A stretch of DNA of 64,000 nt. Source: JBIOHP01 sp044449065 (lineage in GTDB: Bacteria > Bacteroidota > Ignavibacteria > UBA10030 > SZUA-254). Within the stretch, counting starts at the first letter, position 1. Each line of letters begins with the position of its first letter. The notes beneath the pieces were generated by a model. It ran no database searches. It was given only the letters and a program-made list of their open reading frames with translations, and was not told the origin of the DNA. The position numbers and the translations under genes are program-made. Shown here in pieces: positions 36,169 to 46,736 of the stretch. The DNA lies in contig JBIOHP010000020.1 in NCBI GenBank assembly GCA_044449065.1, positions 6,860-70,859 on the forward strand. Reading direction: 5' to 3'.

Positions 36169-39100
36169 ATGAAAAAATCATTCCTGCTTGTTTTTCTGCT
36201 ACTTGTTGGCATAAGCGCTCTCTATTCGCAGCAAGAGATGCGATTATTGCGGTTCCCAACAATTCATGATAATCAAATTGTCTTCACCTATGCCGGCGAT
36301 CTCTATACGGTTTCTTCAACAGGAGGCGTAGCCCGCAAACTCACCAATAGCGAAGGATACGAATGCTTCCCCCGGTTTTCTGATGACGGCAAGTGGATAG
36401 CTTTTACCGGTCAATATGACGGCAACACCGAAGTATACGTAATTCCTGCCGAGGGCGGCATTCCCAAACGCCTTACATTTACGGCAACATTAGGCAGGGA
36501 CGATGTTTCTGATCGTATGGGTCCGAACAATCTTGTTATGGGTTGGAAGCATGATAATAAACACATTGTATTCCGTTCTCGCATGAGAGAATTTAACGAT
36601 TTCAAAGGGCAGCTTTATCTTGCCTCGCTTGATGGTGATCTTGCTGAACAGTTGCCTCTTCCACGCGGCGGATTTTGTTCGTATTCTCCCGATGACAGCA
36701 AATTGGTCTATAACCGGATCTTCCGTGAATTCCGCACATGGAAACGATACCGCGGCGGTATGACGGACGACGTCTATATTTATGATTTCAATACGAAGGC
36801 AACAGAGGATATCACGAATAATCCTGCCGGCGATATCGAACCGATGTGGAGCGGGAATAGTATCTATTTCCTCTCCGATCGTGATTCATTGAAACGTATG
36901 AATCTTTATGGGTACGATCTAACAACAAAACAAACAAAACAATTTACCTCGTTTACCGATTTTGATATCAAGTTTGCATCGCTTGGCAACAATGCCATCG
37001 TGTTCGAGAATGGCGGATATATATATCGTTTCGATCTCGCCACTGAAAAAGCGGAAAAAGTTTCAATAATGATTGAGGAAGATTTCCTCGGCGGACGCGG
37101 CGGAATTACCAAGGTAGGCGATCAGGTAACTAATTACGATCTTTCGCAGGATGGCAAGCGGGCGTTGTTCGGCGCGCGGGGCGATGTGTTCACGGTGCCG
37201 GCAAAGTACGGGGTAGCAAGGAATATTACGAACACTCCGGGAATCCACGAGCGTAATGCCACCTGGTCGTGGGACGGAAAATCTATAGCATACATCTCCG
37301 ACGCTTCGGGCGAAGATGAAATATATATCGAGCGGCAGGATGGAAGCGCACCGGCAACGCAAATTACGAAGGGTGAAGATACATACAAATTCCAGATCGT
37401 CTGGTCGCCGGATAGTAAAATGATCATGTGGGCTGATAAAAAACTTCGATTGCGGTATGTCGATGTCGAATCAAAAACGATCACCGACATCGCCCAGGCG
37501 AAAGCGTGGGAGTTTGGCGATTATAATTGGTCGCCCGATAGCAAGTGGATCGCCTACACGAAAAACGAAGCTGAGGTAATGAATAAAATTTATCTCTATT
37601 CGATTACCGATAAAAAGACTATCGAGGCAACCGATGGCTGGTACAGTTCATCACAGCCGATGTTCAGCTCCGACGGAAAATATTTATTTTTTGTATCAGG
37701 CAGGGATTTCCACCCGCTTTTCAGCGAGACGGAATTCAACGCCGCTTATCAGGATATGTCCCGGATTTATTTCCTCACGTTAAATAAAACGGTTGAATCC
37801 CCCTTTAAACCGAAGAGCGATGAAGTTTCGCCTAAGGAAGAAAAACCCAAATCGGATGAAAGTAAGGATAAAAAAGATAAGAAAGAGAAAGAACCGGAAG
37901 CTGCTGTTACCGTGAAGGTGGACGAGGATGGGTTGAAAGATCGCATCGTCGGATTACCGATAGACGCCTCCTCTTATTTTAATCTATTTTCGGCAGGGAC
38001 TGCGCTTTATTACCAGCGGCATGGAAGCAAGGATGAAAAGAACCAATTGTTGATGTATGATTTCGGTGAGTTGAAAGAAACAAACTTGGGTGAAGTCGAT
38101 GGGTTTGCTTCTTCGGCAGATTTAAAGAAGCTTCTCGTCAGCAAGGATCGTGCGTACTATATCATCGATCTTCCCAAAGCTAAAGTCGATCTAAAAGATC
38201 GTCTCGATCTGTCCGGGTTGGAAGTCGATCTCGATCGTCACAAGGAATGGATGCAAATTTTCAACGAATGCTGGCGGCAGATGCGTGAGTTTTATTATGC
38301 TCCTAATATGGTCGGGGTCGATTGGGAGGGAGTCAGGAAAAAATATTCCGAATTGGTTCCATTTGTTAATCATCGCGCTGATCTCACCTATATCATCGGC
38401 GAGGTGATCGGCGAACTTAGCACAGGACATACCTACGTCGGCGGCGGCGATTATCCTAAAGCGAAGCGGATTCCAACCGGCTTGCTCGGAGCGCAGCTTG
38501 AGCGCGATCCCGATTCCAGATTTTATCGCATCACAAAAATTTTGAAAGGTGAAAACTGGGATAAATCCACCCGCAGTCCGCTCACCGAAGTCGGCGTGAA
38601 TGCTAAAGAAGGCGATTATGTTATTGCCGTGGATGGAAAACTCACAAGCGGTATGTCGAATATTTATGAGGCATTGTTAAATAAAGCTGATAAACAGGTT
38701 ACACTGAAACTCAACGGCGAACCGAGCGAGAAAGGGAGCCGGGAAGTTAAAGTAATCCCGACTGCGAATGAGCTGGAACTCTATTATTACAATTGGGTGG
38801 AAGGAAATATCGATAAAGTGAATAAAGCAACCGACGGCAAGGTCGGCTATATCCATATTCCTGATATGTCGCCGGAGGGATTTACGGAGTTCGCGAAGCA
38901 TTTTTATCCGCAACTCGCGAAGAAAGCTCTCATTATTGACGTTCGCGGCAATGGCGGAGGAAATGTTTCTCCGTTGATCATCGAGCGTCTGCGGAGGGAA
39001 GTCGCCTTCATCGGCGTGCCGAGAAATGTCACCGCACCCCATACCGATCCCGGTGAAATGCAGTGGGGACCGAAGGTCTGCCTGCTGGATGAATTCTCCG

Positions 39101-39444
39101 CATCCGATGGAGATATATTCCCGTATCGATTCAAGAAAATGGGCTTGGGTAAACTAATCGGCAAGCGATCATGGGGCGGCGTGTTCGGCATACGCGGTTC
39201 GCTACCGCTTCTCGATGGCGGATTTTTGATGAAACCTGAATTTTCCATCTATGATTCAGAAGGAAAGGGATGGATAGTTGAAGGGCACGGCGTTGATCCT
39301 GATATAGTGGTCGATAACGATCCGGCGAAGGAATATGCGGGAGTTGACGAGCAGTTAAACAGGGCAATCCAGGAAGCGTTAGATGAATTGAAAACGCAGC
39401 AAAAAGACGTGCCGCCGATTCCCGATTATCCGATCAAGAAGTGA
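36169..39444 (+). CDS. tricorn-type S41 peptidase
   Basis: This 1,091-residue protein has a signal peptide (KKSFLLVFLLLVGISALYS). Two beta-propeller regions of PD40/WD40-like repeats (about 25-320 and 325-555, e.g. PRFSDDGKWIAFTG, then WSPDSKWIAYT) precede a lysine/glutamate-rich linker (about 555-600). The catalytic half carries His754 in STGHTYVGGG, a PDZ domain (about 770-860), Ser979 in DEFSASDGD, and Glu1038 in IVEGHGVDPD. These match the tricorn core His/Ser/Glu. It is likely periplasmic, degrading peptides. The acidic/basic linker between propeller and protease is longer than in archaeal tricorn. Confidence 0.93.
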   Translation: MKKSFLLVFLLLVGISALYSQQEMRLLRFPTIHDNQIVFTYAGDLYTVSSTGGVARKLTNSEGYECFPRFSDDGKWIAFTGQYDGNTEVYVIPAEGGIPKRLTFTATLGRDDVSDRMGPNNLVMGWKHDNKHIVFRSRMREFNDFKGQLYLASLDGDLAEQLPLPRGGFCSYSPDDSKLVYNRIFREFRTWKRYRGGMTDDVYIYDFNTKATEDITNNPAGDIEPMWSGNSIYFLSDRDSLKRMNLYGYDLTTKQTKQFTSFTDFDIKFASLGNNAIVFENGGYIYRFDLATEKAEKVSIMIEEDFLGGRGGITKVGDQVTNYDLSQDGKRALFGARGDVFTVPAKYGVARNITNTPGIHERNATWSWDGKSIAYISDASGEDEIYIERQDGSAPATQITKGEDTYKFQIVWSPDSKMIMWADKKLRLRYVDVESKTITDIAQAKAWEFGDYNWSPDSKWIAYTKNEAEVMNKIYLYSITDKKTIEATDGWYSSSQPMFSSDGKYLFFVSGRDFHPLFSETEFNAAYQDMSRIYFLTLNKTVESPFKPKSDEVSPKEEKPKSDESKDKKDKKEKEPEAAVTVKVDEDGLKDRIVGLPIDASSYFNLFSAGTALYYQRHGSKDEKNQLLMYDFGELKETNLGEVDGFASSADLKKLLVSKDRAYYIIDLPKAKVDLKDRLDLSGLEVDLDRHKEWMQIFNECWRQMREFYYAPNMVGVDWEGVRKKYSELVPFVNHRADLTYIIGEVIGELSTGHTYVGGGDYPKAKRIPTGLLGAQLERDPDSRFYRITKILKGENWDKSTRSPLTEVGVNAKEGDYVIAVDGKLTSGMSNIYEALLNKADKQVTLKLNGEPSEKGSREVKVIPTANELELYYYNWVEGNIDKVNKATDGKVGYIHIPDMSPEGFTEFAKHFYPQLAKKALIIDVRGNGGGNVSPLIIERLRREVAFIGVPRNVTAPHTDPGEMQWGPKVCLLDEFSASDGDIFPYRFKKMGLGKLIGKRSWGGVFGIRGSLPLLDGGFLMKPEFSIYDSEGKGWIVEGHGVDPDIVVDNDPAKEYAGVDEQLNRAIQEALDELKTQQKDVPPIPDYPIKK

Positions 39445-39507
39445 GCATAATCTTTTAATCAGGGAACTCGAATGTACGAATAATCCAGTTTCCTTTAGAA
39501 TTTCAAA

Positions 39508-39549
39508 AAATGCCCGACCGGGATTACATCCCCGCCGGGCATTTGATTT
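39508..39549 (+). terminator. Rho-independent terminator
   Basis: The stem AAATGCCCG/CGGGCATTT (39508-39516 with 39536-39544) has a second inner GC pairing, and a T-rich run follows. It lies 64 bases after the tricorn gene. The A-rich left side would let it work in the reverse direction too. Confidence 0.75.
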
Positions 39550-39642
39550 TTCCGCCGCCATTTTCCTTTCTGTAAAATTGATATTTATATATCTACTTCT
39601 TATCTTTTCAAAATGAATTAAACAATATGAAGGGATAATGCA

Positions 39643-40584
39643 ATGCGCAACACGTTTCGGTTACGGATGCGGGTTCTGTTTATATCCATGGTAGTTATTT
39701 TCGGTTTATGCTCCATCAATGGATTTGCTCAGGAGGGTTTCAAAAATATCAATGGCGTAAAACTTTATTATAAGATCATCGGTACGGGAACACCGATTGT
39801 GGTGCTTCACGGCGGTCCCGCGCTGGATCATTCCTACCTGTTGCCGCAAATGGCAAATCTCGCAAACGACTATCAATTAATATTTTTCGATCAACGAGCC
39901 AGCGGAAAATCAACCGGCGAATCCGATACTGCATCTCTTACTATCAATAATTTTGTTGAAGATATTGAGGGGATCAGGAAGGCATTTAATATTGATAAAA
40001 TGAATTTAATGGGTCATTCATGGGGCGGTTTGCTGGCGATGGAATATGCGGTCAAATACCCGGATCATTTACGGTCGTTAATCCTGCTTAATCCATCTCC
40101 CGCCAGTGCTTTATACCGGGATCAATTATTCCGAAACATGGCAGCGGTAAGACCTCCGCAAGACACGACTGAATTAGAAACTATCGAAAAATCCGAAGGA
40201 TTCAAGAACAAATCACCGGAAACGATGACGAAATATTTTCGCTTGCTCCTTAAATCAATGTTTTACAACGCTGCGTATTCGGATAGTTTGACATTAACGT
40301 TCGATACATCCTATGCGCGAAAAAGCAATGCCCTCTTTCGGTACCTGAGTAATGATTTGAAGGAGTATGATATTTCCGGCGATTTAGAAAAAATCACCTG
40401 TCCAAAACTCTTTATTGAAGGCGATCAGGATCCCATCCCTGCGGAAGCCATTTACCAGATAAGGAGCAATCTCCATAATACAAAATATGTGCTGTTAGAA
40501 CATTGCGGACATTTTCCGTACATCGAACAACCGGATAAATTTTTAAACGCGATAAAAGAATTTATGAACGGTCTTGATAAATAA
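39643..40584 (+). CDS. secreted alpha/beta hydrolase (proline iminopeptidase-like)
   Basis: This 313-residue protein has a signal peptide (about 1-29). The mature part starts FKNINGVKLYYKIIG, typical of the alpha/beta hydrolase superfamily. It has VLHGGPALDHSYL (oxyanion HGGP), FFDQRASGKS, and nucleophile S126 in LMGHSWGGLLAMEYA. Near the C-terminus come FIEGDQDPIPAE (Asp) and LEHCGHFPYIEQP (His). The HGGP and DQRxxGKS pairs are characteristic of proline iminopeptidases. Localisation in the periplasm is inferred from the signal. Confidence 0.88.
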   Translation: MRNTFRLRMRVLFISMVVIFGLCSINGFAQEGFKNINGVKLYYKIIGTGTPIVVLHGGPALDHSYLLPQMANLANDYQLIFFDQRASGKSTGESDTASLTINNFVEDIEGIRKAFNIDKMNLMGHSWGGLLAMEYAVKYPDHLRSLILLNPSPASALYRDQLFRNMAAVRPPQDTTELETIEKSEGFKNKSPETMTKYFRLLLKSMFYNAAYSDSLTLTFDTSYARKSNALFRYLSNDLKEYDISGDLEKITCPKLFIEGDQDPIPAEAIYQIRSNLHNTKYVLLEHCGHFPYIEQPDKFLNAIKEFMNGLDK

Positions 40585-40609
40585 TCCCTCCGAAATATTA
40601 CCGGGACTA

Positions 40610-41443
40610 TTATTTCAAATTTTTCCGCAATAAATAGACATCCTGCTTAGCGGCGTCGTATGCGCCGCCGGGAATGTATTCGATAAGCGTAAATCCATCG
40701 CACATGAATTCACGAAAATATTGATAGGGATGAAACGCGAGGCAAAAATTAGATCCGGGATGCTTTTCATGCCGAACCACCAGCTTGCCTTCGTCATATA
40801 ACTTCCGTTCCTCAATCGTCAGCCGATAGAGATGTGTGGTTCCCAGTGTTGTGACATAGAGATAGCCGCCGGGTTTGAGGAGGCGTTTCATTTCACCGAT
40901 CCAGAAATGCTGCATCGGTTCAACGAGGTGGGTGAATACTGAAATCGAGTATATGAACTCGAATTGGCAATCTTTGTAAATCGTCCTCTCCGCCAACGGA
41001 TTAACGCTGAACTCCGCAAACGGCAGAAAATCCCGGCACCATTTGATCAATGCAGGATTATAATCGGAACCATATAATTTAGAATTTTTCAGAGTATGCC
41101 AGTGCCGCATTACCCTCCCACACCCGCAGCCGAAATCATAAACGGATGAGAATTGCTCAATCCTGAGATTATTTTTTATAAGGATGTTGCGGATGCAATC
41201 GGCGCCATTCTTGCCGTTCTCATAAAATGCTGAGTAAGAATAACTGCCGCATACAAGATGTATCAATGCCGGCGGGGGAAGGGGATGACCATCGGGCGAA
41301 CCGTTTTTAGTGAATTGCCGGTTTTCTTTCCGGACGTTAATATTAAAAAAATATCTCGACCAGTTGTAGAATCCTCTCAGCGGAACCAGAAGCTGAGTCG
41401 TGTCAAGGATTTGAAGAATATTTCTTCGTATTGTCTGATACAT
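40610..41443 (-). CDS. class I SAM-dependent methyltransferase
   Basis: This 277-residue protein has the SAM motif I VYDFGCGCGRVMRHW at about 115, followed by LYGSDYNPALIKWC and, at about 190, FIYSISVFTHL and LKPGGYLYVTTLG, the canonical Rossmann-like methyltransferase pattern. The N-terminal 85 residues contain an aromatic NWSRYFFN and a CGSYSYSAFYENG segment. It is convergent with the hydrolase gene. Substrate unknown; glycan or lipid methylation is possible. Confidence 0.9.
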   Translation of the reverse strand: MYQTIRRNILQILDTTQLLVPLRGFYNWSRYFFNINVRKENRQFTKNGSPDGHPLPPPALIHLVCGSYSYSAFYENGKNGADCIRNILIKNNLRIEQFSSVYDFGCGCGRVMRHWHTLKNSKLYGSDYNPALIKWCRDFLPFAEFSVNPLAERTIYKDCQFEFIYSISVFTHLVEPMQHFWIGEMKRLLKPGGYLYVTTLGTTHLYRLTIEERKLYDEGKLVVRHEKHPGSNFCLAFHPYQYFREFMCDGFTLIEYIPGGAYDAAKQDVYLLRKNLK

Positions 41444-41524
41444 TAATGATCAAATTAAGATTAAGGTTTTCCGGTTGTACTCGTGGAAAAAAAAGGAAGA
41501 ATGCAATCTGTTTAGGTAAAAAAG

Positions 41525-41665
41525 TAGGGATCGTCCAAAAAGATCATATCTCAGTTTACTGAGTCATGCTGTCCCGAAGCGTCGGGATCAGCATCTATTT
41601 CCAATAATTCTTGGATCCTGAAACAAGTTCAGGATGACTCATTTTTTCTTTTTAGACGACCCCTA
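41525..41665. mobile_element. MITE-like element with 19-bp terminal inverted repeats
   Basis: The 141-bp element starts TAGGGATCGTCC (41525-41543) and ends with the complement (41647-41665), matching at 17 of 19 bases. It begins and ends with TA, as expected of IS630/Tc1-type insertion into a TA site. Between them are nested hairpins: CTCAG/CTGAG (41550-41563), a 12-base stem with one bulge (41566-41594), an 8-base stem (41615-41635), and GAGTCAT/ATGACTC (41561-41567 with 41634-41640). No coding capacity. Confidence 0.65.
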
Positions 41666-41708
41666 CATTGTCAATTATGATTCTGTCTGATCGTTCGAAG
41701 CCAACGGC

Positions 41709-44700
41709 TTACTTCACCAGCACCATCCTGAACGTCTGCACGAATGATTTTGTCGCATCAGTTTTGGATACTGCCATGAGCCGGTACTGGTAGACGCCGC
41801 TCGAAAATGCATTCGCGTTCCATGAAACATAATGGACGCCGGCGCCGATGTCTCCGTTGACCAGGGTCGTTATTTCCTCGCCAAGGATATTATAGATCTT
41901 CAATGTTACGAAAGCGGTCGATGGCAGTTCATATTGAATATTTGTCACCGGATTAAATGGATTCGGATAATTTTGGTGAAGAGCGAACGTCGCCGGCAAT
42001 CCTTTGGTATCGGTAACGCCTGTAACGGGGTCAAGCATCGCCGAGGGTTTGCTCTCATTACCGGAAAAATCTACCGCGGTGATATAATACAGATATTGAG
42101 CGGATGTTCCCGGATGATCAACAAAGGAAGTTCCGGTGGTAGTACCGATTCGTTGCGGAGGCGAAATCGGAGGCAATCGTAAACCGACATTAGGAGTCCG
42201 GTAAATGGCGAAGTACTGGAAATCGCTGTCCACCGGCGGATCCCAATGAAGACTTACGCCGCTCGCAGTGACAGCTATCGATAATCCAGTGGGTGTATGA
42301 GGAGCAAGGTTATCCACTGAATATCCTCGCGCCGGAGGTGATGTATAGAAAACATTCGGATTTGAGGTGTGCGCTGTAACTTCGAACCACGACCAGTACA
42401 TTCCGTTCACAATAGTGGAATCAAAAAGGGTCGGCGCTACAAAACCATAGATGGAGTCATTTCGGGCAGAAACATCCCCCACAAAAGTCCATACTGCATC
42501 CTTTCTCCACACACTGTAGTGTGTGATTGGGAGAACCGGATTGCCCTGGTAGCTGGATGCTAACCACTGCAAAAATACTTGCTTGCCCTGGTCGTTGGGA
42601 ACATCGGTAATTGATAAAATAAACGGAGCGGGGGTGGGGATGGGAGGATAAATGTCGATATTGATTTCCCCTTTGATAATTTTTATTTCATCCAGGTCTC
42701 CAAAATAGAGTGAACCATTCGGGAAATATCCCGTACCTATAAGAAATGGATAACCGGTGGATGCAATAGATATTCCATTGTCATCCATTGGTTGAGTTGC
42801 CATATTGCCATCTATGGAGAGGAAGAATTTATTAAATGATCTGATGCGTGCAAATATTACAGAATGCCATAGACCATCGGCAAACATTGAATCGCTTATC
42901 ATTGAGGTAATCACACCAGCGGTTTTTCTGAACGGGAGACTTCCGCTGATAGTTGCCTTAATGTGTCCATTTTCAATGCCGATTGTGTAACCTACCGTAC
43001 CTTTATTTAAAATTGTACCGGTATGTGTGCTATCTGTAGTACGGAACCAAGCGCTTATCTTGAAGGATTGCAAACTGTCAAAATCTAAACTTGCGTTATT
43101 CGGGATGACGATATAGTCGCTCTGTCCATTAAAATGACGTGCGGTTCCTATTACACCAGGGATGAGCGTGGTTCCATGGGCGATACCGTTGTTATGAAAC
43201 GGAGAGGAATCAATGACTGTAGAATCGTTCGGATCATCAAACTTCCACCATCCAGCAAGGTCAGACTGAGGCGGACCAATTTTGGGACCCATAGCCATAA
43301 TGGTAAAGCCGTTCAACATTCCGGTGGGAATTATTGCGAACTGCTGGGCTTTCATATCAATGGTGACCGGAAATTCATTAATCACTCTGTACCGGAGAAT
43401 AACCGGTCCGATATAATATTGATTGAGATCGGGCCAGGTGAAACTAATATTGTACTTATTCATGTCCGGCTGCATTGCGACCTGATACGTATCGGCTTGA
43501 GCTGGATTTGTAAATGGTCGTAAATCGGTTGCCAATCCATTCCCAAAACACGGCAATCCGCCAAACCGCGGATCAACAAACCGGACATCGAGCGTCCCGT
43601 AAGGGGGCGGCGGGGGCAATACGAATTCGCCGAGCGCGCTATCGACACACATCGTCGCGTTGGGATGTACGCCAAACCACAATTGTTTTGCTATGCCGGA
43701 ACTGTCGGAATACGTAAGAGGAATTTTAATAAATGTAAAATTCGAGTCCGCTAGTGTGTTGAAATTCCACGCAACACCATATGATGTTCCGTTCGCATTT
43801 TTAGCAACTAATCTGTAGTAGTACTGCGTATTGGGAGTCAAACCGTAAAGCCATGACGAAACTATTGCAGAATCATTAAATAAATCGTACTGTCCGGTTG
43901 TATTTCCTAGGATTGGAGTTAAACCCCATTCAAAATATGCTACCGTAGGCATCCCGTTGCAAAAGACGTACCCGTTTATTTGAGCGCTCGTGGATGTCAT
44001 GTAGCGTGCTCCATTGGTGATTGCCACCGGCGGAATCGATGGGATAAATGCCGGACCGGAGGCGATGATTTGCAGATTTTTTATACCTGAATTAGTAACA
44101 ATCAACGAGTCTTGTATTTTCATATCGACGTTCACAATCGTTCCGGTTATGATATCCGATATTGTAACGGGACCCGAATAATATCTGCTGATATTTGACC
44201 ATGTAAGCATAACGGGATAGCCCGCTACTCCCGCTTGAATGGAAAGCAGGAAGGTGTCTGTTTGCGCGCTTGAGTAATAACCATGAAGATTTAACTTAAC
44301 GCCCTGTCCCAAACATGCGCCGCCTCCTTCGCGTGAATCCACAAATCTGAAATCAAGGTTCCCGACGGGCGGTATGGGGGGCCATTCCATCTCTCCCAGG
44401 TTGCGGTCGATGCAGTATGTCGCAAGAGGATTGAGACCGAATGTCACCTGATCTCTTTGCGTTCCGTCTATGATCGAAATGGGAATAGTAAATTGCAGCG
44501 TGTCTGATTTACCGGAAGTTGTAAACCACGTATCATTTCCCATCATTGAATCACTCCCATCGGTAATGTAAGCGGCGTAATGATAGGTTGTTCCCGGACG
44601 TAAACCGGATAAACCGAAGCTTATCGATACGGGATTTGTTGCCCCCGTGACGTTTATTGAATCAGTTATATGACCATACGCCGGTGAATAACCCCAGAAG

Positions 44701-46736
44701 AATTTTGCATAGACGATCGAACCCGGAGTAGATTTGTATACTGATCCATTCAATGTCGCAGAGGAGTCGTGGATATTGGTGGCGGGTTGAGTTAAGACTG
44801 AATTTCCTGTAGAGCCGGTGGTGAACGTTTCAAATGCTCCGATAACTGCGCCGTTTATGTTTTTCCCGACGGCATGAAAATAATAGATTCTGTTTGAACT
44901 GAGATAACCGATATTCGCCGATATGGACATGGGATTGGTAGCATTAGTAACCTGGATATCCGGGGTACTTGTGAGATTGTAAATATCAGTTCCGTATTCG
45001 AAATATCCCACCGTTCCGCTTATGTTATTTGTTGATATTTGTCCGTTCAATGTCGCGGAATGGTTGCTGATCGCGGTTGCTGAATCAGTGACCACGGTGG
45101 GAAATATCGGAGGAGTATAAATCGGTCCGCTCGCAATGATCGCTAACTGTGTTATTCCCTTATTCGTCACAACGGTCGATGAAGTTGCCTTCATATCAAC
45201 ATTTACAATTGTTCCTGTGATGACGTCTTGCAAAATGACGGGACCTGAGTAGGCACTAGCGAGATTATCCCAGGAAAACGTTACCGGGTATCCGGCGGCG
45301 CTCGGTTGGATTTGCATGGTAAATGTGTCAATCTGCGCCGGACTGGTATAGGGATGATAATCAAGAATCACTCCCTGCCCAAGACAGTTCAATGAATCGC
45401 TGTCGTTATTGACGAACCGGAAATCAAGATTCGGGCGGGGCGGCGGCGGCGGTTCTTCGATTTCCCCTAATGCGCGGTCTATGCATTTCGTAGCCCTGAT
45501 ATCGACGCCATATGTTATCGATCTGGCGCTTCCCAGAGAATCGTTGATGGTGATAAAGTGACTTGTCTGGTTTCCGCCAGCCGTAAAAACCATATCGTTA
45601 CCAATTTCGAAGTGAATCCCATCGCTGAGATAGGCGGCATAGTGATAAATAGTCCCGGGGGTTAATCCGGAAATGTTCGTACTGATAGTAACAGGATTTG
45701 ATGCATTGGAAATTGTGATTGAATCGGTCATGTGATCGTACGCAGGGTACAATCCCCACAGAAATTTTACATAAACCGTTGAGAGGGGATTCGTTCGGTA
45801 CACTAATCCGTTAAGCGTTGCGGCGGAATCGTGGATATTGGATGCAGGGTTAGTGACGATGAAATTTCCAGTCACCGCCGTGCGAAACGTTAGGTTGGCT
45901 CCATAGGTGGATCCATTAGTATTTTTAACCACTGCATGAAAATAATATAAATTACTTGCAAGGAGGTTATTAACATTTGCCGATATTGTTACGGGATTGG
46001 ATGCATTCGTAACCTGGATTTCAGGAGTTTTGGTAAGATTGTAAAAATCCGTGCCATATTCGAAAAATGCCACCGTTCCGCTGACATTATCAGACCAGAT
46101 GTGTCCATTCAATGTCGCAGAGTGATTTCCTATATTTGTTGCTGAATCGGAAACGGCCGATGGGAAACTGGGAGTCGAATAATTCGGACCAGACGCGATA
46201 ATCATAACTTTATTGACTTCACTGTTGAAAACGATAGTAGACGAGGTTGCTTTCATATCGACATTCACGATCGATCCGGTTACCAAATCATGCATCGTCA
46301 CGGGACCGGAATATGACGAATCCAGTTGATCCCACATAAAAAATACCGGATACCCCATCGAACCGGGTTGAAATTGCAGTATAAATGTGTCGACCTGGGC
46401 GGGATTGAAGTAACCATGGTAATCAATGTTAACGCCGCTCCCTAAACAACTATAGGGATCGCTGCTATTATTAACAAAACGCGCATCGAACATACCGGGC
46501 GATGGCGGCGGAGGCAGTTGAACTTCTCCCAGGATGGAATCGAGACACTTCGTTGCTCGCGCATCGACGCCAAATGTTAACGATTGAAATCCGCCCAATG
46601 AATCGGTCACGGTAATGTAATGAGCTCCCACTTGCGCGGGAAGGGGGAACGATTTTTCGTTCGATCCAGCCCGGCTAAGCGTAAGAATGCAAATGAATAG
46701 AAAGCTTAATATCGAGAAAAAACGTGTCTTTTTCAT
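41709..46736 (-). CDS. large secreted T9SS cargo with fourfold repeat domain, Fn3-like repeats and LamG
   Basis: I start at ATG 46736 (GGAG eight bases upstream); the frame continues 42 codons further back without a signal. The 1,675-residue product has a Sec signal (KKTRFFSILSFLFICILTLS). Four copies of an approximately 150-residue domain follow, marked by LTFGVDARATKCLDSILGE, a PPPPP-type run and a later VNVDMKATSS strand. Between them lie Fn3-like repeats (ATLNGHI...EYGTDFYNLT). Then comes a LamG-like domain (WWKFDDPNDSTVIDSSPFHN), Fn3 domains, and the type IX sorting domain: NYPNPFNPVTNIQYELP with LKIYNILGEEI and SSGVYQYRL. It is likely anchored at the cell surface. Confidence 0.9.
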   Translation of the reverse strand: MKKTRFFSILSFLFICILTLSRAGSNEKSFPLPAQVGAHYITVTDSLGGFQSLTFGVDARATKCLDSILGEVQLPPPPSPGMFDARFVNNSSDPYSCLGSGVNIDYHGYFNPAQVDTFILQFQPGSMGYPVFFMWDQLDSSYSGPVTMHDLVTGSIVNVDMKATSSTIVFNSEVNKVMIIASGPNYSTPSFPSAVSDSATNIGNHSATLNGHIWSDNVSGTVAFFEYGTDFYNLTKTPEIQVTNASNPVTISANVNNLLASNLYYFHAVVKNTNGSTYGANLTFRTAVTGNFIVTNPASNIHDSAATLNGLVYRTNPLSTVYVKFLWGLYPAYDHMTDSITISNASNPVTISTNISGLTPGTIYHYAAYLSDGIHFEIGNDMVFTAGGNQTSHFITINDSLGSARSITYGVDIRATKCIDRALGEIEEPPPPPRPNLDFRFVNNDSDSLNCLGQGVILDYHPYTSPAQIDTFTMQIQPSAAGYPVTFSWDNLASAYSGPVILQDVITGTIVNVDMKATSSTVVTNKGITQLAIIASGPIYTPPIFPTVVTDSATAISNHSATLNGQISTNNISGTVGYFEYGTDIYNLTSTPDIQVTNATNPMSISANIGYLSSNRIYYFHAVGKNINGAVIGAFETFTTGSTGNSVLTQPATNIHDSSATLNGSVYKSTPGSIVYAKFFWGYSPAYGHITDSINVTGATNPVSISFGLSGLRPGTTYHYAAYITDGSDSMMGNDTWFTTSGKSDTLQFTIPISIIDGTQRDQVTFGLNPLATYCIDRNLGEMEWPPIPPVGNLDFRFVDSREGGGACLGQGVKLNLHGYYSSAQTDTFLLSIQAGVAGYPVMLTWSNISRYYSGPVTISDIITGTIVNVDMKIQDSLIVTNSGIKNLQIIASGPAFIPSIPPVAITNGARYMTSTSAQINGYVFCNGMPTVAYFEWGLTPILGNTTGQYDLFNDSAIVSSWLYGLTPNTQYYYRLVAKNANGTSYGVAWNFNTLADSNFTFIKIPLTYSDSSGIAKQLWFGVHPNATMCVDSALGEFVLPPPPPYGTLDVRFVDPRFGGLPCFGNGLATDLRPFTNPAQADTYQVAMQPDMNKYNISFTWPDLNQYYIGPVILRYRVINEFPVTIDMKAQQFAIIPTGMLNGFTIMAMGPKIGPPQSDLAGWWKFDDPNDSTVIDSSPFHNNGIAHGTTLIPGVIGTARHFNGQSDYIVIPNNASLDFDSLQSFKISAWFRTTDSTHTGTILNKGTVGYTIGIENGHIKATISGSLPFRKTAGVITSMISDSMFADGLWHSVIFARIRSFNKFFLSIDGNMATQPMDDNGISIASTGYPFLIGTGYFPNGSLYFGDLDEIKIIKGEINIDIYPPIPTPAPFILSITDVPNDQGKQVFLQWLASSYQGNPVLPITHYSVWRKDAVWTFVGDVSARNDSIYGFVAPTLFDSTIVNGMYWSWFEVTAHTSNPNVFYTSPPARGYSVDNLAPHTPTGLSIAVTASGVSLHWDPPVDSDFQYFAIYRTPNVGLRLPPISPPQRIGTTTGTSFVDHPGTSAQYLYYITAVDFSGNESKPSAMLDPVTGVTDTKGLPATFALHQNYPNPFNPVTNIQYELPSTAFVTLKIYNILGEEITTLVNGDIGAGVHYVSWNANAFSSGVYQYRLMAVSKTDATKSFVQTFRMVLVK

